A stretch of DNA of 61,557 bases from Bacillus manliponensis (lineage in GTDB: Bacteria > Bacillota > Bacilli > Bacillales > Bacillaceae_G). The notes beneath the pieces were generated by a model. That model made no database searches and was not told where the DNA came from. It was given only the letters and a program-made list of their open reading frames with translations. The stretch spans positions 1 through 61,557 of the forward strand of contig NZ_JOTN01000021.1 in NCBI RefSeq assembly GCF_000712595.1, given 5' to 3'. Position 1 is the stretch's first letter. The number at the start of each line of letters is the position of its first letter. Both the position numbers and the translations under genes were made by a program. Below are positions 8,602-18,453 of the stretch, piece by piece.

Positions 8602-8662
8602 GTTATAACCTCTTTTCTATTGTATTCCTTTGAAAATGAACCGCTTTCTTTCTCAATAAGGA

Positions 8663-8694
8663 AAAAAGGAGAAATGATTCTAGCCATTCTCCTC
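8663..8694 (-). terminator. pgcA terminator
   Basis: A 9-bp stem (8668-8676 with 8685-8693) with one bulge and a T-run on the - strand, between pgcA and galU. Confidence 0.55.
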
Positions 8695-8705
8695 TTTCTA
8701 TCATA

Positions 8706-10430
8706 CTACAAACGATTCATAATATCTTCTTTAATGGAAAGTAACTTTTGTTCACTCTTCTCAAGCGTCTCATCTTTCACACCGAAATAAAACTTAATTT
8801 TCGGCTCTGTACCTGATGGGCGTAGGCAGAACCAAGAACCGTCCGCAAGCTGGTACTTTAGTACGTTTGATTTTGGTAAATGAATGTCCTCATTACGACT
8901 ATCTGCTAAATATGTAATCGTACTTGCCTTAAAATCTTCAACTGCTTTTACTGTAATACCCGCTACTTCTGTTGGCGGATTCTCACGGAATGTCGTCATC
9001 ATTTCTTGAATTTTCTCAGCACCATCTTTTCCTTTTAACGTAAGTGATACAAGATCTTCACGGAAATAACCATACGTTTCAAATACTTCTAATAAGCCGT
9101 CATATAATGTCTTCCCTTGTGACTTATAGTATGCTGCCACTTCACATGCGAATAACACAGATTGTACCGCATCTTTATCACGGCAGAATGGGCGAATTAA
9201 GTAACCATAGCTCTCTTCATAACCGAATTGGAAATCGTACTGCCCACTCTCTTCATATTGTTTAATTTTTTCACCGATAAACTTAAATCCTGTTAGCGTA
9301 TCAACTGTTTCTAAGCCGTAGTGAGATGCAATTGTACGTCCAATTTCAGATGTTACAACTGTTTTTAATACAACACCATTGGCTGGCAGTGTACCATTTT
9401 CTTTCTTTTGTGATAGTAAATAGTGAAGCATTAGCGCGCCTGTTTGATTACCCGTTAATACTTGATACTCACCGCTATGATTACGAACCGCTACACCAAG
9501 ACGGTCCGCATCTGGATCTGTTGCAATTAACACATCTGCATCCATTTTTTCACCGTCACGAATCGCAAGTTCAAATGCTGCATGCTCTTCTGGATTTGGT
9601 GATTTAACAGTTGAAAAATTTGGATCTGGAAGTTCTTGCTCTTTTACAACGGTTACGTTTGTAAAACCAACCGCTTCTAAGCCACGGCGCACTGGAATGT
9701 TTGCTGTTCCGTGTAGTGGCGAGAACACGATTTTCAACTCTTTTCCTACCTCTTTTGTTAACTCTGGATTGATGATTACCGTCTTTAATTGTTCTAAGTA
9801 TGCGTCATCTACTTCTTGTCCAATAATATGTAAAAAGCCATTCGCTTTTAATTGCTCTATGTCAGCAACTTGTACTGTTAACTCGTCTTCTACATTGTTC
9901 ACGTACTCAATTAATTCATCCGCTTCTTTTGGAGGCAACTGACCACCATCTTCACCGTACACTTTATATCCGTTATACTCTGGTGGGTTGTGACTTGCTG
10001 TAAGAACGATTCCACTTACTGCATTTAAATAACGCACTGCAAATGATAACTCTGGAGTTGGACGTAAACTTTCAAATACATATGTCGTAATGCCATGTGC
10101 ACCAAGTGTTGCCGCTACTTCCATCGCAAACTCTGGAGATTTATGACGAGAATCATATGCAACTGCAACGCCGCGCTTTTTCGCCTCTTCTCCTAATTTT
10201 TCAATAAAGCGAGCTAACCCTTCTGTCGCTTTACGAACTGTATATACGTTTAGACGGTTTGTTCCTGCGCCAAGCTCACCACGCATACCACCTGTGCCAA
10301 ACTCTAAATTTTTATAAAAGCTATCCTCAACCTTCTTTTCATCTTGCCTCATATCTTCTAACTGCCCTTTTAACTCTGCATCCAAGTTTGCAAATGATAG
10401 CCAACGACTATATTCATTTTTCCACTCCAT
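8706..10430 (-). CDS. pgcA: Alpha-phosphoglucomutase
   Basis: A 574-residue phosphohexomutase interconverting glucose-6-phosphate and glucose-1-phosphate. The order of motifs is complete: [17 protein letters not shown] at the N-terminus, the phosphoserine loop [13 protein letters not shown], the metal loop DPDADRLGV, the sugar-specificity loop GYEESYGYL and the phosphate-binding [13 protein letters not shown] at the C-terminus. Together with galU it supplies UDP-glucose. GGAGAG upstream of ATG 10430. Confidence 0.93.
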   Translation of the reverse strand: MEWKNEYSRWLSFANLDAELKGQLEDMRQDEKKVEDSFYKNLEFGTGGMRGELGAGTNRLNVYTVRKATEGLARFIEKLGEEAKKRGVAVAYDSRHKSPEFAMEVAATLGAHGITTYVFESLRPTPELSFAVRYLNAVSGIVLTASHNPPEYNGYKVYGEDGGQLPPKEADELIEYVNNVEDELTVQVADIEQLKANGFLHIIGQEVDDAYLEQLKTVIINPELTKEVGKELKIVFSPLHGTANIPVRRGLEAVGFTNVTVVKEQELPDPNFSTVKSPNPEEHAAFELAIRDGEKMDADVLIATDPDADRLGVAVRNHSGEYQVLTGNQTGALMLHYLLSQKKENGTLPANGVVLKTVVTSEIGRTIASHYGLETVDTLTGFKFIGEKIKQYEESGQYDFQFGYEESYGYLIRPFCRDKDAVQSVLFACEVAAYYKSQGKTLYDGLLEVFETYGYFREDLVSLTLKGKDGAEKIQEMMTTFRENPPTEVAGITVKAVEDFKASTITYLADSRNEDIHLPKSNVLKYQLADGSWFCLRPSGTEPKIKFYFGVKDETLEKSEQKLLSIKEDIMNRL

Positions 10431-10454
10431 ATATCACTCTCTCCTCTCAGTTCG

Positions 10455-10612
10455 TTTATCCCGCATTAACTGGCTGTAAGACTCCCACCTCAAAACTTGA
10501 GAGAAGCAAAGAAGTTTAGGTGGGAGATTAACAACCAATAAAAGCCCGATTGGTTCAACTAACACTCAGCGGGGAATGAAGAAAACCCCCACTGAGTGAA
10601 GTTTCACTTTAT
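10455..10612 (-). repeat. bcr1-like repeat, full length
   Basis: A 158-bp element bounded by TTTAT on both sides (10455-10459 and 10608-10612), consistent with a target duplication. Read on the - strand it runs GTGAAACTTCACTCAGTGG, AATCGGGCTTTTA, the CTCCCACCT/AGGTGGGAG hairpin and ATGCGGG. This fits the bcr1 element described for the B. cereus group (about 155 bp, TTTAT target) as I recall it. Confidence 0.85.
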
Positions 10613-10705
10613 TTCATTATATGAAAAACCAATCCATGCCTCAATATATTTTAAGGTTTAGGATTTTTTTCCTCTATGTTATATTTTCCGCTTTTTTCAA
10701 AAAAA

Positions 10706-10730
10706 ATGACGTGCTTATTTGCACGTCATT
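10706..10730 (-). terminator. pepA terminator
   Basis: A perfect 9-bp stem ATGACGTGC/GCACGTCAT, then eight T on the - strand. Confidence 0.85.
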
Positions 10731-10735
10731 CCCTT

Positions 10736-12223
10736 CTATTCTTCTTCAGCAAAACATTCAACAAACGTTGCTAACGTACGAACCATGGTACCAGTTGCAC
10801 CAGCTGGCCCTAAATCATGTGCACTACCTTTGTCTGCTGTACCGGCGATATCTAAATGTACCCACGGTGTATCTTCTGCAAACTCAGCAAGGAATGCCCC
10901 CGCCATAATTGCGTGTCCATCGCGACCCGGTGAATTGTTTAAATCAGCAAATTTACTATTACGTACGCGCGCTCTATCGCGTTCATAAATCGGAAGTTGC
11001 CAAATTGTTTCATCTGTTTCCATCGAAGCCTCTAACATTTTTTCATATAACGCTTCATTATTTGTCATCGCACCTGTTGTATCTTTTCCAAGCGCAACGA
11101 TAATACCACCCGTTAACGTTGCTACGTCAACAAGGTAATTTGCTCCAAGTTTTTTCGCATATGTAATGCCATCAGCTAACGCAAGACGACCTTCTGCATC
11201 TGTATTTAATACTTCAATTGTCTTCCCGCTCATAGATGTAATTACATCATCTGGCTTAAATGCCGTTCCACTCACAACGTTATCTGTGGACGGAATTACC
11301 ATTACAACATTTTGCTCTGGACGCAATTCACCGATTACTTCCATTGCACCAAGTACTGCCGCTGCACCACCCATATCTGTCTTCATACCAACCATGCCAT
11401 CACGTGGTTTTAGCGAATACCCACCTGTGTCATATGTAATCCCTTTACCAACGAAACCAATGACATCCGTCCACTCTTCTTTTCCTTTATAAATAAGTGC
11501 AATCATTTTCGGAGGCTCAGTTGAACCTTGGTTTACTGCAAGTAATGCTCCCATACCTAGGTCTTGCATCTCCTCTTTCTCAAGCACTTTATATTCCATA
11601 TCATACTTTTCAGCTAATGATACCGCATACTCAGCAAGCTTTGTTGCCGTTAACTCATTTGGTGGCATATTAACAAGTGTACGAGCTGAATTTGTTGCTT
11701 TTCCATGCGCATACCCTACTGTTAGTGCAGCCTCAATTTCTTTTTCATCGTTCTCTGTTACAACGATAAAGTTCTCAAGTTCATACGCTTCTTTTTTATT
11801 TGTTTTATATGTTTGTAATTCATATGTACCAAGCTGTGATACTTCAGCTGTAATATGAGCAACATCAAGCGCATTGATTTTCTCTGTTACGAACGTATCA
11901 AGTACAAATGCTGCCTCTTTCACCCCTGTACCTTTTAACGTTTTAAATAAAGCTCCTAATGCCCCTCGTAACGTTTCAGTCGTGTACGCCTCTTTTTTGC
12001 CAAGACCAACGAAATAGTAACGCTTCACACTTGTCTTTCCTAAACTATGTACCTTTGAAATTGCTTTTTTCTTACTAGAAATCTCTTTTTCTTCTAATAA
12101 AATTTGCAATTGACCATCTAACTGTTTATCTACTGTTTGCATAAAGCTATTCATACGATCATCGGCAAATAAACCGATAATCGCCACTTCATGATTATTT
12201 ACTTCTGTTTGTATTTGAAACAT
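10736..12223 (-). CDS. pepA: Leucyl aminopeptidase (M17)
   Basis: A 495-residue cytoplasmic, two-metal leucyl aminopeptidase (YuiE in B. subtilis) that trims N-terminal residues from peptides. The C-terminal catalytic domain shows [16 protein letters not shown], the metal-binding [11 protein letters not shown], and the family signature [13 protein letters not shown]. The N-terminal half is the usual macro-like domain. In many M17 enzymes the motif reads ITFDSGG; here it is TYDTGG. ATG 12223 follows AAGGGGG. Own terminator downstream. Confidence 0.92.
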   Translation of the reverse strand: MFQIQTEVNNHEVAIIGLFADDRMNSFMQTVDKQLDGQLQILLEEKEISSKKKAISKVHSLGKTSVKRYYFVGLGKKEAYTTETLRGALGALFKTLKGTGVKEAAFVLDTFVTEKINALDVAHITAEVSQLGTYELQTYKTNKKEAYELENFIVVTENDEKEIEAALTVGYAHGKATNSARTLVNMPPNELTATKLAEYAVSLAEKYDMEYKVLEKEEMQDLGMGALLAVNQGSTEPPKMIALIYKGKEEWTDVIGFVGKGITYDTGGYSLKPRDGMVGMKTDMGGAAAVLGAMEVIGELRPEQNVVMVIPSTDNVVSGTAFKPDDVITSMSGKTIEVLNTDAEGRLALADGITYAKKLGANYLVDVATLTGGIIVALGKDTTGAMTNNEALYEKMLEASMETDETIWQLPIYERDRARVRNSKFADLNNSPGRDGHAIMAGAFLAEFAEDTPWVHLDIAGTADKGSAHDLGPAGATGTMVRTLATFVECFAEEE

Positions 12224-12292
12224 GTTCAGACCCCCTTGCAGTATCTGTTCTCATTATAACTGTATTTTTTGTAAAATGCGACAATTCAAACC

Positions 12293-12667
12293 TTACTTCA
12301 TATTTAATATTAACTTTGGCAAAGGAGGCAATAAATGAACCTCTTCGAACATTACCTTATCTCGATTCGCAGGAAGAATGCTTAGGCATGTTTGAATAAA
12401 TGTAATGACACATGCCACATCTAAATTCCAGTAAACTGGACTATACGGAGTTAAATACTGCTCTGCCACTTCCATCATCATGCGCGCGCCTTTTATATTC
12501 CCGTAACTATAATGATATTGCGCAACAGACATTTGCAATAACCCTTTTAAAAATAAGTTACTGCGGTCCTCAAGCCACATTTCCTCAAGTAAGTCATGAC
12601 ACGTATAATAATCTTCTTCATTATATTTCACGAAAAACTCGTAGTACGCTAACGGATAATCTTCCAC
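12293..12667 (-). CDS. DUF309 protein
   Basis: A 124-residue helical protein with the DUF309 motif EDYYTCHDLLEEMWLEDRSN, followed by FLKGLLQMSVAQYHYSYGNIKGA. The function of the family is unknown; the His/Glu residues look like a possible metal or active site. The start is GTG 12667 because GGAGGG is 6 bases upstream. It lies between yuiC and pepA in one direction, with yuiC's terminator upstream, so it is probably transcribed alone or with pepA. Confidence 0.8.
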   Translation of the reverse strand: MEDYPLAYYEFFVKYNEEDYYTCHDLLEEMWLEDRSNLFLKGLLQMSVAQYHYSYGNIKGARMMMEVAEQYLTPYSPVYWNLDVACVITFIQTCLSILPANRDKVMFEEVHLLPPLPKLILNMK

Positions 12668-12713
12668 AGCACTCCCTCCCCATTTTCTTTATCATCGCAA
12701 GCAAAATGAAAAA

Positions 12714-12739
12714 AGTCTAGCGCTTCTATGCGCTAGACT
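12714..12739 (-). terminator. yuiC terminator
   Basis: A perfect 10-bp stem AGTCTAGCGC/GCGCTAGACT, loop of 6, then T-run on the - strand; overlaps the stop codon. Confidence 0.85.
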
Positions 12740-13364
12740 ATCTGCCATTTTTATATTGATTTCGAAACACTTGCATTGCTTGATTTTCATTTAATTGTGC
12801 TAATTCTTGTTCATTCAACTTACCATTTCCCATTTTTACAATATAGACATGAAGCCTCTTTTTTCCCCACTCACTATATACGTCTTCCACAGTGTCATAA
12901 TATAAATCGAGACGATTTCCTTTAATGGCACCGCCTTTATCAGCAACTACGCCATAGCCATAACCAGGGATAAATAAAACTGTTCCAAGCGGAAAAACAC
13001 GCAAGTCAGCAGCAATTGTCGAGTATATATCACGTTTTACACGGACGCCAGAGTACGTAATCCCATACTCTGGGTGACCTGGATATTTTCCTGTTGATTC
13101 TACACCAGATGTATAACCTGTTGCTGTCACTTCCATCTGACGATACTGTGACCAATCCTTTGATTTTCCTAACGCTTCAATTGCCGCTCTACTTGGAGCA
13201 ACCGCCTTCTCTCTCTCCGCTGCGTGAACTTTTGATACTGCACTTTCGTTATACCATTTCGCCACATCAGAAAAAGAAACACCTGTTATCGCCTGCCACG
13301 TCACACATAACGCTGTTACAAATAAACAAGTCATTATGATGCGTATGCCATATCGTTTTAACAT
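12738..13364 (-). CDS. yuiC: YuiC, membrane-anchored 3D-domain peptidoglycan enzyme
   Basis: A roughly 208-residue protein with an N-terminal membrane anchor ([21 protein letters not shown]) and a C-terminal 3D domain. The three conserved Asp residues are in [41 protein letters not shown] is the typical entry to the barrel. B. subtilis YuiC is a stationary-phase lytic transglycosylase related to resuscitation factors. The start is uncertain: ATG 13364 is 14 bases from AAGGAG, while an in-frame GTG at 13379 overlaps that RBS. Confidence 0.85.
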   Translation of the reverse strand: MLKRYGIRIIMTCLFVTALCVTWQAITGVSFSDVAKWYNESAVSKVHAAEREKAVAPSRAAIEALGKSKDWSQYRQMEVTATGYTSGVESTGKYPGHPEYGITYSGVRVKRDIYSTIAADLRVFPLGTVLFIPGYGYGVVADKGGAIKGNRLDLYYDTVEDVYSEWGKKRLHVYIVKMGNGKLNEQELAQLNENQAMQVFRNQYKNGR

Positions 13365-13434
13365 TTTTATATTCCACACTCCTTCATCGTTAGTAGTTCC
13401 CTATACAGAAGGGAACTATTCATAGAGGAGCCAA

Positions 13435-13620
13435 ATAGCCGATACACTCGCGAAAATAGCTGATATACCCGTGAAAATAGCCGATACACCCGTGAAAATA
13501 GCCGATATACCCGTGAAGATAGCCGATACACCCGTGAAAATAGCCGATACACTCGTGAAGATAGCCGATACACTCGTGAAGATAGCCGATACACCCGTGA
13601 AAATAGCTGATACACCCTCC
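13435..13620. repeat. Tandem repeat, about nine 21-bp units
   Basis: The unit GCCGATACACCCGTGAAAATA and variants (GTGAAGATA, ATATACCC, ACACTCG) repeat without a break between yuiB and yuiC. Because 21 is a multiple of three and the unit lacks stops, several frames stay open through it; I do not call a gene. The array sits upstream of yuiC on its strand. Confidence 0.9.
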
Positions 13621-13630
13621 AAAAACAAAA

Positions 13631-13656
13631 AAAACGACCACGAAACTGGTCGTTTT
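13631..13656 (-). terminator. yuiB terminator
   Basis: AAAACGACCA with TGGTCGTTTT, loop of 6, then a T-run on the - strand. Confidence 0.8.
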
Positions 13657-13972
13657 AAAACATTTGGTATCCATTTTGACGTAACTTTTTAATAACAATT
13701 CCTGACAAAAACGCGCCAAGTAAGCCTGTTGATAAAATAAATGCATCTGCTTGTCCGAGATTCATCATGCTTGTTCCAAGTGAAGAAAATGACTCTTTTG
13801 GGCTTAAAAAGTAATCAAATAAGCTCACTTTATCGATAATAAAAATGCAGATTAAAGGGTAAATAATCGCCATTACCCACGTTGCTCGTAAGATCATGTT
13901 GAGTAAAAAACCAATACCAAAAAATAAAACAAGAAATAGCATCATTGAAATTAGTAATACCGGTATACTCAT
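13655..13972 (-). CDS. yuiB: YuiB family membrane protein
   Basis: A 105-residue protein with three hydrophobic segments (residues ~5-28, ~32-52, ~78-95) and a basic C-terminus. It matches YuiB of bacilli in length and position next to yuiC. Function unknown. RBS GGGGGAG before ATG 13972. The 21-bp tandem array separates it from yuiC downstream. Confidence 0.75.
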   Translation of the reverse strand: MSIPVLLISMMLFLVLFFGIGFLLNMILRATWVMAIIYPLICIFIIDKVSLFDYFLSPKESFSSLGTSMMNLGQADAFILSTGLLGAFLSGIVIKKLRQNGYQMF

Positions 13973-13983
13973 ACAGCTCCCCC

Positions 13984-14141
13984 TTTATCCCGCTTTAACG
14001 GGCTGTAATATTCCCACCAAAAACTTAAGAAAATACAAAGAAGTTTAGATGAGAAATAACCAGCCCATAAAAGCCCGATTCGTTCAACTAACAATCAGTG
14101 GAGAATAAAGCCTCTCCCACTGATTGTTAGTTGAACTTTAT
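13984..14141 (-). repeat. bcr1-like repeat, full length
   Basis: 158 bp bounded by TTTAT at 13984-13988 and 14137-14141. It abuts the stop codon of the NUDIX gene. The inner hairpin arms are more decayed than in the copy at 10455. Confidence 0.8.
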
Positions 14142-14621
14142 TTATAAAAACACATGATAGGCATTATATCCAAACTGCTCTCCAGGATTTACACCCTTGT
14201 CCATTTTTAAAAGAGACGTTGACATATGATCTAATAGATGCTGAATTAAGACAGAAGCATTTTCATCATGCGCCACTTCATTTGGACATAAAAAGGCTAC
14301 TTCTGATAACTCTTTCTCCTGAACTACAATTTCTTTACTTTCAGGCTCTAATAAAAAAATAACCATATTATCACTAATTTCATTGTGAATAACACCTGAA
14401 CGCATACCGATGATGCCCTTTACATTTGTTTTAATGCCTGTTTCCTCTCGTACTTCACGCTGTACCGCTGCATCAATTGTTTCACCTTCATTAACAAAAC
14501 CAGCTGGCAATGACCATTTTCCTTTTAAACCACCGTACTTTTTCTTTACAAATAGCCACTTTCCATCTTCCGTTACAACAAGCCCACTAACAGCTAACCA
14601 CACATTTCCGCGTTTCCCCAT
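14142..14621 (-). CDS. NUDIX hydrolase
   Basis: A 159-residue NUDIX pyrophosphohydrolase. The NUDIX box (G-x5-E-x7-REVREETGI, residues ~41-63) is intact, preceded by GLKGKWSLPA typical of ADP-ribose or NADH pyrophosphatase types. Substrate unknown. ATG 14621 is 9 bases from AAGGGG; an earlier in-frame TTG is less likely. The position between yuiB and yumB fits the B. subtilis yui region. Confidence 0.85.
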   Translation of the reverse strand: MGKRGNVWLAVSGLVVTEDGKWLFVKKKYGGLKGKWSLPAGFVNEGETIDAAVQREVREETGIKTNVKGIIGMRSGVIHNEISDNMVIFLLEPESKEIVVQEKELSEVAFLCPNEVAHDENASVLIQHLLDHMSTSLLKMDKGVNPGEQFGYNAYHVFL

Positions 14622-14753
14622 GCTGCAACACCCCTTCCACAAGAAACAACAGAATATTCATTCTTTTTTTATATATTATACTACACTTTTCCTGAAAGTG
14701 TATCACGGTTACATATTACACACCTTGCACCACTCTATTTTTTCATCATTAAA

Positions 14754-15015
14754 CAAAATGAAACTTCACTCAATGGGGTCTCCATTCCCTACTGAGTACT
14801 AGGAGCTTTTACATTCAAAAGCGAAGACGACTGTTCAAGCACGACAAGCACAAGATAAGCCTTAGCGTGGCGAAGTTTGCCACAGAAAGGATTAGCTTGT
14901 GGCTCGAGTGCTTAGGAGTCGTAGCTAGATTCATACCGTTCATCTCCCACCTAAACTTCTTCGCTTTTCCCAAGTTTTGAGGTGGGAGTCTTACAGCACG
15001 TTAATGCGGGATAAA
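14754..15015 (+). repeat. Composite repeat: bcr1-like element with nested family B hairpin
   Basis: bcr1-like sequence starts with TGAAACTTCACTCAATGGGG, is interrupted at about 14812 by a roughly 125-bp hairpin element (AAAAGCGAAGACGAC ... GTCGTAGCTAGATT), then resumes with CTCCCACCTAAACTTCTTCG and ends ATGCGGGATAAA. From the insert to the bcr1 3' hairpin it is almost base-identical to 31037-31224. Confidence 0.85.
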
Positions 15016-15018
15016 CAA

Positions 15019-15050
15019 AAAGCAGAAACGACATATTGTCATTTCTGCTT
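15019..15050 (-). terminator. yumB terminator
   Basis: Stem AAGCAGAAACGACA/TGTCATTTCTGCTT with a T-run on the - strand. Confidence 0.8.
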
Positions 15051-15061
15051 CTTCTTACATA

Positions 15062-16270
15062 TTAAAATAACTTTAATTTACCTTTTTTAAGAACTAATAA
15101 CGGTCCACCAAGTAGGAATAGGTAACGGTTGTCGATTACTTTCTTCATGAAGGAAGCTTTCCAACCAGTTAACTTTTTGCCCATTACAACGCCCATTGCG
15201 TCGTCATGACCTAATGAACATACAGCACCTTTGTTGTCGAATGCAAATGTTTGCATTTCGCCTTTACCACGAACTAGTACAGCTAAGTTGTGTGCAATGC
15301 TGTAACCTTGTTGAATTGCGATTTGTGCTGTTGGTGGGTATGGACGGTTAATTTCTTCGTTAATGATTAATGCAGCATCACCAACCATGAATACATCTTC
15401 ATGACCTGGAGCACGCATGAACTCATCAACTTTTACGCGACCACGCATTGCTTCAAAGCCAGACTCTTCAACAAGAGCTTTACCGCGAACACCCGCAGCC
15501 CAAACTACAGTTTCAGCTTTAATTAATTCTGTTTCTTCGCCATTTGCAACCATAATACCTTCTTCAGTTGCTTCTTTAATCGCAGTACCAATGCGGAATT
15601 CTACACCTTTTTTCTCTAACTGGCTTACAGCATAATCAACTAATGCTGGATCGAAACCAGGAAGTGCTGTTGGAGCAGCTTCAACACAGATGATACGTGC
15701 TTTTTCACGAGGTACACCGTATTGTTTGCAAAGTTCTGGTACGCGGTTTGCAAGCTCACCTACATACTCAATACCAGTAAATCCTGCGCCACCAACTACG
15801 ATTGTTACTAACTCGTCACGCTTTTCAGCTGCATACTGAGCGAACTTCGCTTCTGTATGCTCACGAATTTCACGTGTTGCGTTAATTGTTGTAATAGAGA
15901 ATGCATGCTCTTTTAATCCTGGGATACCAAATGTTTCAGAATCAAAACCAATACCTACTACTAAGTAATCATACTCTAACTCGCTATCTTTTAAGATAAC
16001 ACGTTTTTCTTCATGTTTAATTTCTACAACTGTATCTTGCACGAAGTTTACTTTGTTTGTATCAATTACATCTTGAATTTCAAGACAAATTTTATCGTCT
16101 GCTAATGTACCAGCTGCACTTTCATGTAACCAAGTTGTTTGATAGTGATAGCTGTTATTGTTTACTAATGTAATATCTGCCTCATTTACAGATAATGTTT
16201 TTTGTAGGCGAACTGTTGTAATCATTCCACCATAACCTGCACCTAGAACTACGATTTTTGGAGTTTTCAC
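15062..16270 (-). CDS. yumB: Type II NADH dehydrogenase (NDH-2, YumB-like)
   Basis: A roughly 402-residue, single-subunit, FAD-dependent NADH:menaquinone oxidoreductase on the inner face of the membrane. FAD-binding [10 protein letters not shown] at the N-terminus, NAD-binding [16 protein letters not shown] near residue 165, the second FAD site [10 protein letters not shown], and the [11 protein letters not shown] quinone-site region are present. The GTG at 16270 (VKTPKIVV) is preferred to the GTG at 16279, which is too close to AGAAGG. A candidate Rex operator lies upstream. Confidence 0.92.
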   Translation of the reverse strand: MKTPKIVVLGAGYGGMITTVRLQKTLSVNEADITLVNNNSYHYQTTWLHESAAGTLADDKICLEIQDVIDTNKVNFVQDTVVEIKHEEKRVILKDSELEYDYLVVGIGFDSETFGIPGLKEHAFSITTINATREIREHTEAKFAQYAAEKRDELVTIVVGGAGFTGIEYVGELANRVPELCKQYGVPREKARIICVEAAPTALPGFDPALVDYAVSQLEKKGVEFRIGTAIKEATEEGIMVANGEETELIKAETVVWAAGVRGKALVEESGFEAMRGRVKVDEFMRAPGHEDVFMVGDAALIINEEINRPYPPTAQIAIQQGYSIAHNLAVLVRGKGEMQTFAFDNKGAVCSLGHDDAMGVVMGKKLTGWKASFMKKVIDNRYLFLLGGPLLVLKKGKLKLF

Positions 16271-16696
16271 CCGAATCACAACCTTCTTCTTTATATAATA
16301 GTAATGAAAATAAGTACAAAGTGATTAACACTCAACTTGTCAAGAATGTGGAATTTCTCACATTCTCAACCGTAACAAAACGCATTCGTATAATATTACG
16401 AAATTTGTCATAAAAAATTAACATATTACTTACCTATATTAGTTTGTTTCTTTTTAGATTTCAAGCGCTCTGAAAATAATAAACATTTCTAAATAATCCT
16501 TGTTTTTGAATAACTTTTATTACATTTATATACAGAAATTAGTTTTCGCTTCTTTCATAAATCTATGCAAGAAGTGACATACTATTCAGTCTGTTTCTAA
16601 GGTTTTTTTCCATAAAATATGGTATGATTTGTTTTAAGTTTGATTACACTTCATTCACGGAAAAATCCAAATTTCTATGTATAGGGGGAGTCGGCA
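16271..16696. promoter_or_regulatory. Divergent control region between yumB and yumC
   Basis: 426 bp with no gene, AT-rich. It holds the yumB promoter (TTGACA on the - strand, 16338-16343) with a palindrome directly upstream, and on the + side TATGAT (about 16624), a plausible -10 box for yumC without a clear -35. Confidence 0.5.
16344..16365 (-). promoter_or_regulatory. Candidate Rex (redox sensor) operator
   Basis: A palindrome GAATGTG, 8 bases, CACATTC abuts the yumB -35 box. It matches the Rex pattern TTGTG-N8-CACAA apart from the outer bases. In B. subtilis, Rex senses NADH/NAD and controls the ndh gene. Confidence 0.55.
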
Positions 16697-17686
16697 GTGA
16701 CAGAAAATGAAAAAGTATATGACATCACGATTATTGGTGGAGGTCCAACAGGACTGTTCACAGCATTTTATGGCGGTATGAGACAAGCCAGCGTGAAGAT
16801 TATTGAAAGTTTACCACAACTTGGTGGTCAATTATCTGCACTATACCCTGAGAAATATATTTACGATGTAGCGGGTTTCCCAAAAGTACGTGCGCAAGAA
16901 CTCATTGACAACTTAAAAGAACAAATGAAAAAGTTTGATCCAACGGTTTGCTTAGAAGAAGCTGTCCAAACAGTTGAAAAACAAGCAGATGGCATCTTCA
17001 AACTTGTCACAAATAAAGAAACGCACTACTCAAAATCCGTTATTATTACAGCTGGAAATGGAGCATTCCAACCGCGCCGTTTAGAACTAGAAGGCGTAGA
17101 GAAATTTGAGAAGAAAAACTTACACTATTTTGTTGATGATATGAACAAGTTCGAAGGAAAACGCGTCGTAGTATTTGGTGGCGGCGACTCTGCAGTAGAC
17201 TGGACAATGATGTTAGAGCCAATCGCTGAACAAGTTACAATTGCCCACCGCCGCGATAAATTCCGCGCGCATGAGCATAGTGTTGAAAACTTAATGAACT
17301 CAAAAGCAAACGTACAAACACCGTACGTACCTGTAGAGTTAATTGGCGAAGACAAAATTGAACAAGTTGTGCTACAACATGTAAAAACGGAAGAAAAGTT
17401 AGTCATTGATGTCGATGATGTTATCGTCAACTACGGATTCGTCTCTTCCCTTGGCCCAATTAAAGATTGGGGCTTAGAGATTCAAAAGAACAGCATCCTT
17501 GTGAACTCAAAAATGGAAACAAATATCTTAGGCATTTACGCAGCTGGTGACATTTGTACATATGAAGGCAAAGTAAAGCTTATTGCATGTGGATTTGGCG
17601 AAGCACCAACAGCTGTCAACAATGCAAAAGCATACTTTGATCCAAACGCAAAACTACAACCAATGCATAGTTCTAGTATGTTTTAA
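16697..17686 (+). CDS. yumC: Ferredoxin/flavodoxin--NADP+ reductase (YumC type)
   Basis: A 329-residue thioredoxin-reductase-like flavoprotein lacking the CxxC, as in B. subtilis YumC, which passes electrons between NADPH and ferredoxin or flavodoxin. FAD site [24 protein letters not shown] site [13 protein letters not shown] followed by [10 protein letters not shown], and the C-terminal [19 protein letters not shown]...GEAPTA are clear. The GTG start has GGGGGAG 6 bases upstream. Confidence 0.92.
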   Translation: MTENEKVYDITIIGGGPTGLFTAFYGGMRQASVKIIESLPQLGGQLSALYPEKYIYDVAGFPKVRAQELIDNLKEQMKKFDPTVCLEEAVQTVEKQADGIFKLVTNKETHYSKSVIITAGNGAFQPRRLELEGVEKFEKKNLHYFVDDMNKFEGKRVVVFGGGDSAVDWTMMLEPIAEQVTIAHRRDKFRAHEHSVENLMNSKANVQTPYVPVELIGEDKIEQVVLQHVKTEEKLVIDVDDVIVNYGFVSSLGPIKDWGLEIQKNSILVNSKMETNILGIYAAGDICTYEGKVKLIACGFGEAPTAVNNAKAYFDPNAKLQPMHSSSMF

Positions 17687-17695
17687 TAAAGAGAG

Positions 17696-17719
17696 AGCCC
17701 CGGCATGCCGGGGCTTTTC
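17696..17719 (+). terminator. yumC terminator
   Basis: A perfect palindrome AGCCCCGGCATGCCGGGGCT followed by TTTT. Confidence 0.85.
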
Positions 17720-17802
17720 GGTTTTCCGGTCAGAATTGCTCGGAATCCAGTCACTTTTTTATTTTTTCAGAAAAATATTCAAATCTCCTCTCATATATGT
17801 TA

Positions 17803-17833
17803 CTCTAAATAAGAACTAATGTTCTATTTAGAG
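17803..17833 (+). promoter_or_regulatory. Inverted repeat overlapping the RBS
   Basis: CTCTAAATAAGAAC, loop TAAT, GTTCTATTTAGAG; perfect except one bulged A. The right arm runs into the RBS GAGGGAGG, so it is either an operator or an RNA hairpin affecting translation of the next gene. Confidence 0.5.
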
Positions 17834-17845
17834 GGAGGAAAAAAT

Positions 17846-18322
17846 ATGCAACCTACAATTATAACAAAAGATATATTTCGCTCTGTCGGTATCTCTGTTA
17901 CAACGCGAAACGACGTTGAATTTTCTGCTAATGGAAAGATTCCTCATCTATGGCAAACGTACTTCAAAGAAGATATTATGAATCAAATTCCGAATAAAAC
18001 AGGTGCAGAAATAATCGCGCTATACTCCAACTACGAAAGCGATGAGACCGGCTCTTACACGTACACAATCGGCAATGCAGTTTCCGCTTTTGAGCCCATT
18101 TCAGAAAACATGACCTTACTTTCTGTTCCAAAAACAACATACGCTGTTTTTACGACGCGTCGTGGTAAAATCCCGGAAGTCGTTCCTGAGATGTGGGCAT
18201 ACATTTGGGAATGGTCAAAAGAAAATCAACGTGCCTTCACTGTCGATTTTGAGTTGTATGATGAACGTGCTACAAACCCCGATAATGCACAAGTTGATAT
18301 TTACATAGCACTCGAAAGATAA
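17846..18322 (+). CDS. GyrI-like effector-binding domain protein
   Basis: A 158-residue stand-alone AraC-effector-binding/GyrI fold. It has the pattern TYTIGNAVSAFEP...MTLLSVPKTTYAVFTTRRGK...VPEMWAYIWEW...DFELYDE...DIYIAL. These proteins bind small molecules or inhibit gyrase; no HTH is attached here. ATG 17846 follows GAGGGAGG. A similar domain sits at the C-terminus of the AraC regulator at 22162. Its ligand is unknown. Confidence 0.75.
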   Translation: MQPTIITKDIFRSVGISVTTRNDVEFSANGKIPHLWQTYFKEDIMNQIPNKTGAEIIALYSNYESDETGSYTYTIGNAVSAFEPISENMTLLSVPKTTYAVFTTRRGKIPEVVPEMWAYIWEWSKENQRAFTVDFELYDERATNPDNAQVDIYIALER

Positions 18323-18453
18323 ACCTTCATATGCTTCCTTTCAATCTTAGCTGGGCAAATCCTCTATTTTTTCATACAATGAAAAAGTATCTGTATAGAA
18401 AAAGAAGAAACAGTAAAAAAAGATACTAAACTATGCAATAGAAAGGAAGCAAT

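Noticed and set aside
13435-13620. CRISPR array
   Set aside because: Units are directly adjacent without spacers, and no cas genes are in view.
13367-13746. Several overlapping open frames through the 21-bp array
   Set aside because: They exist only because the unit length is a multiple of three and lacks stops; the predicted peptides are pure repeats and no frame has a convincing RBS.
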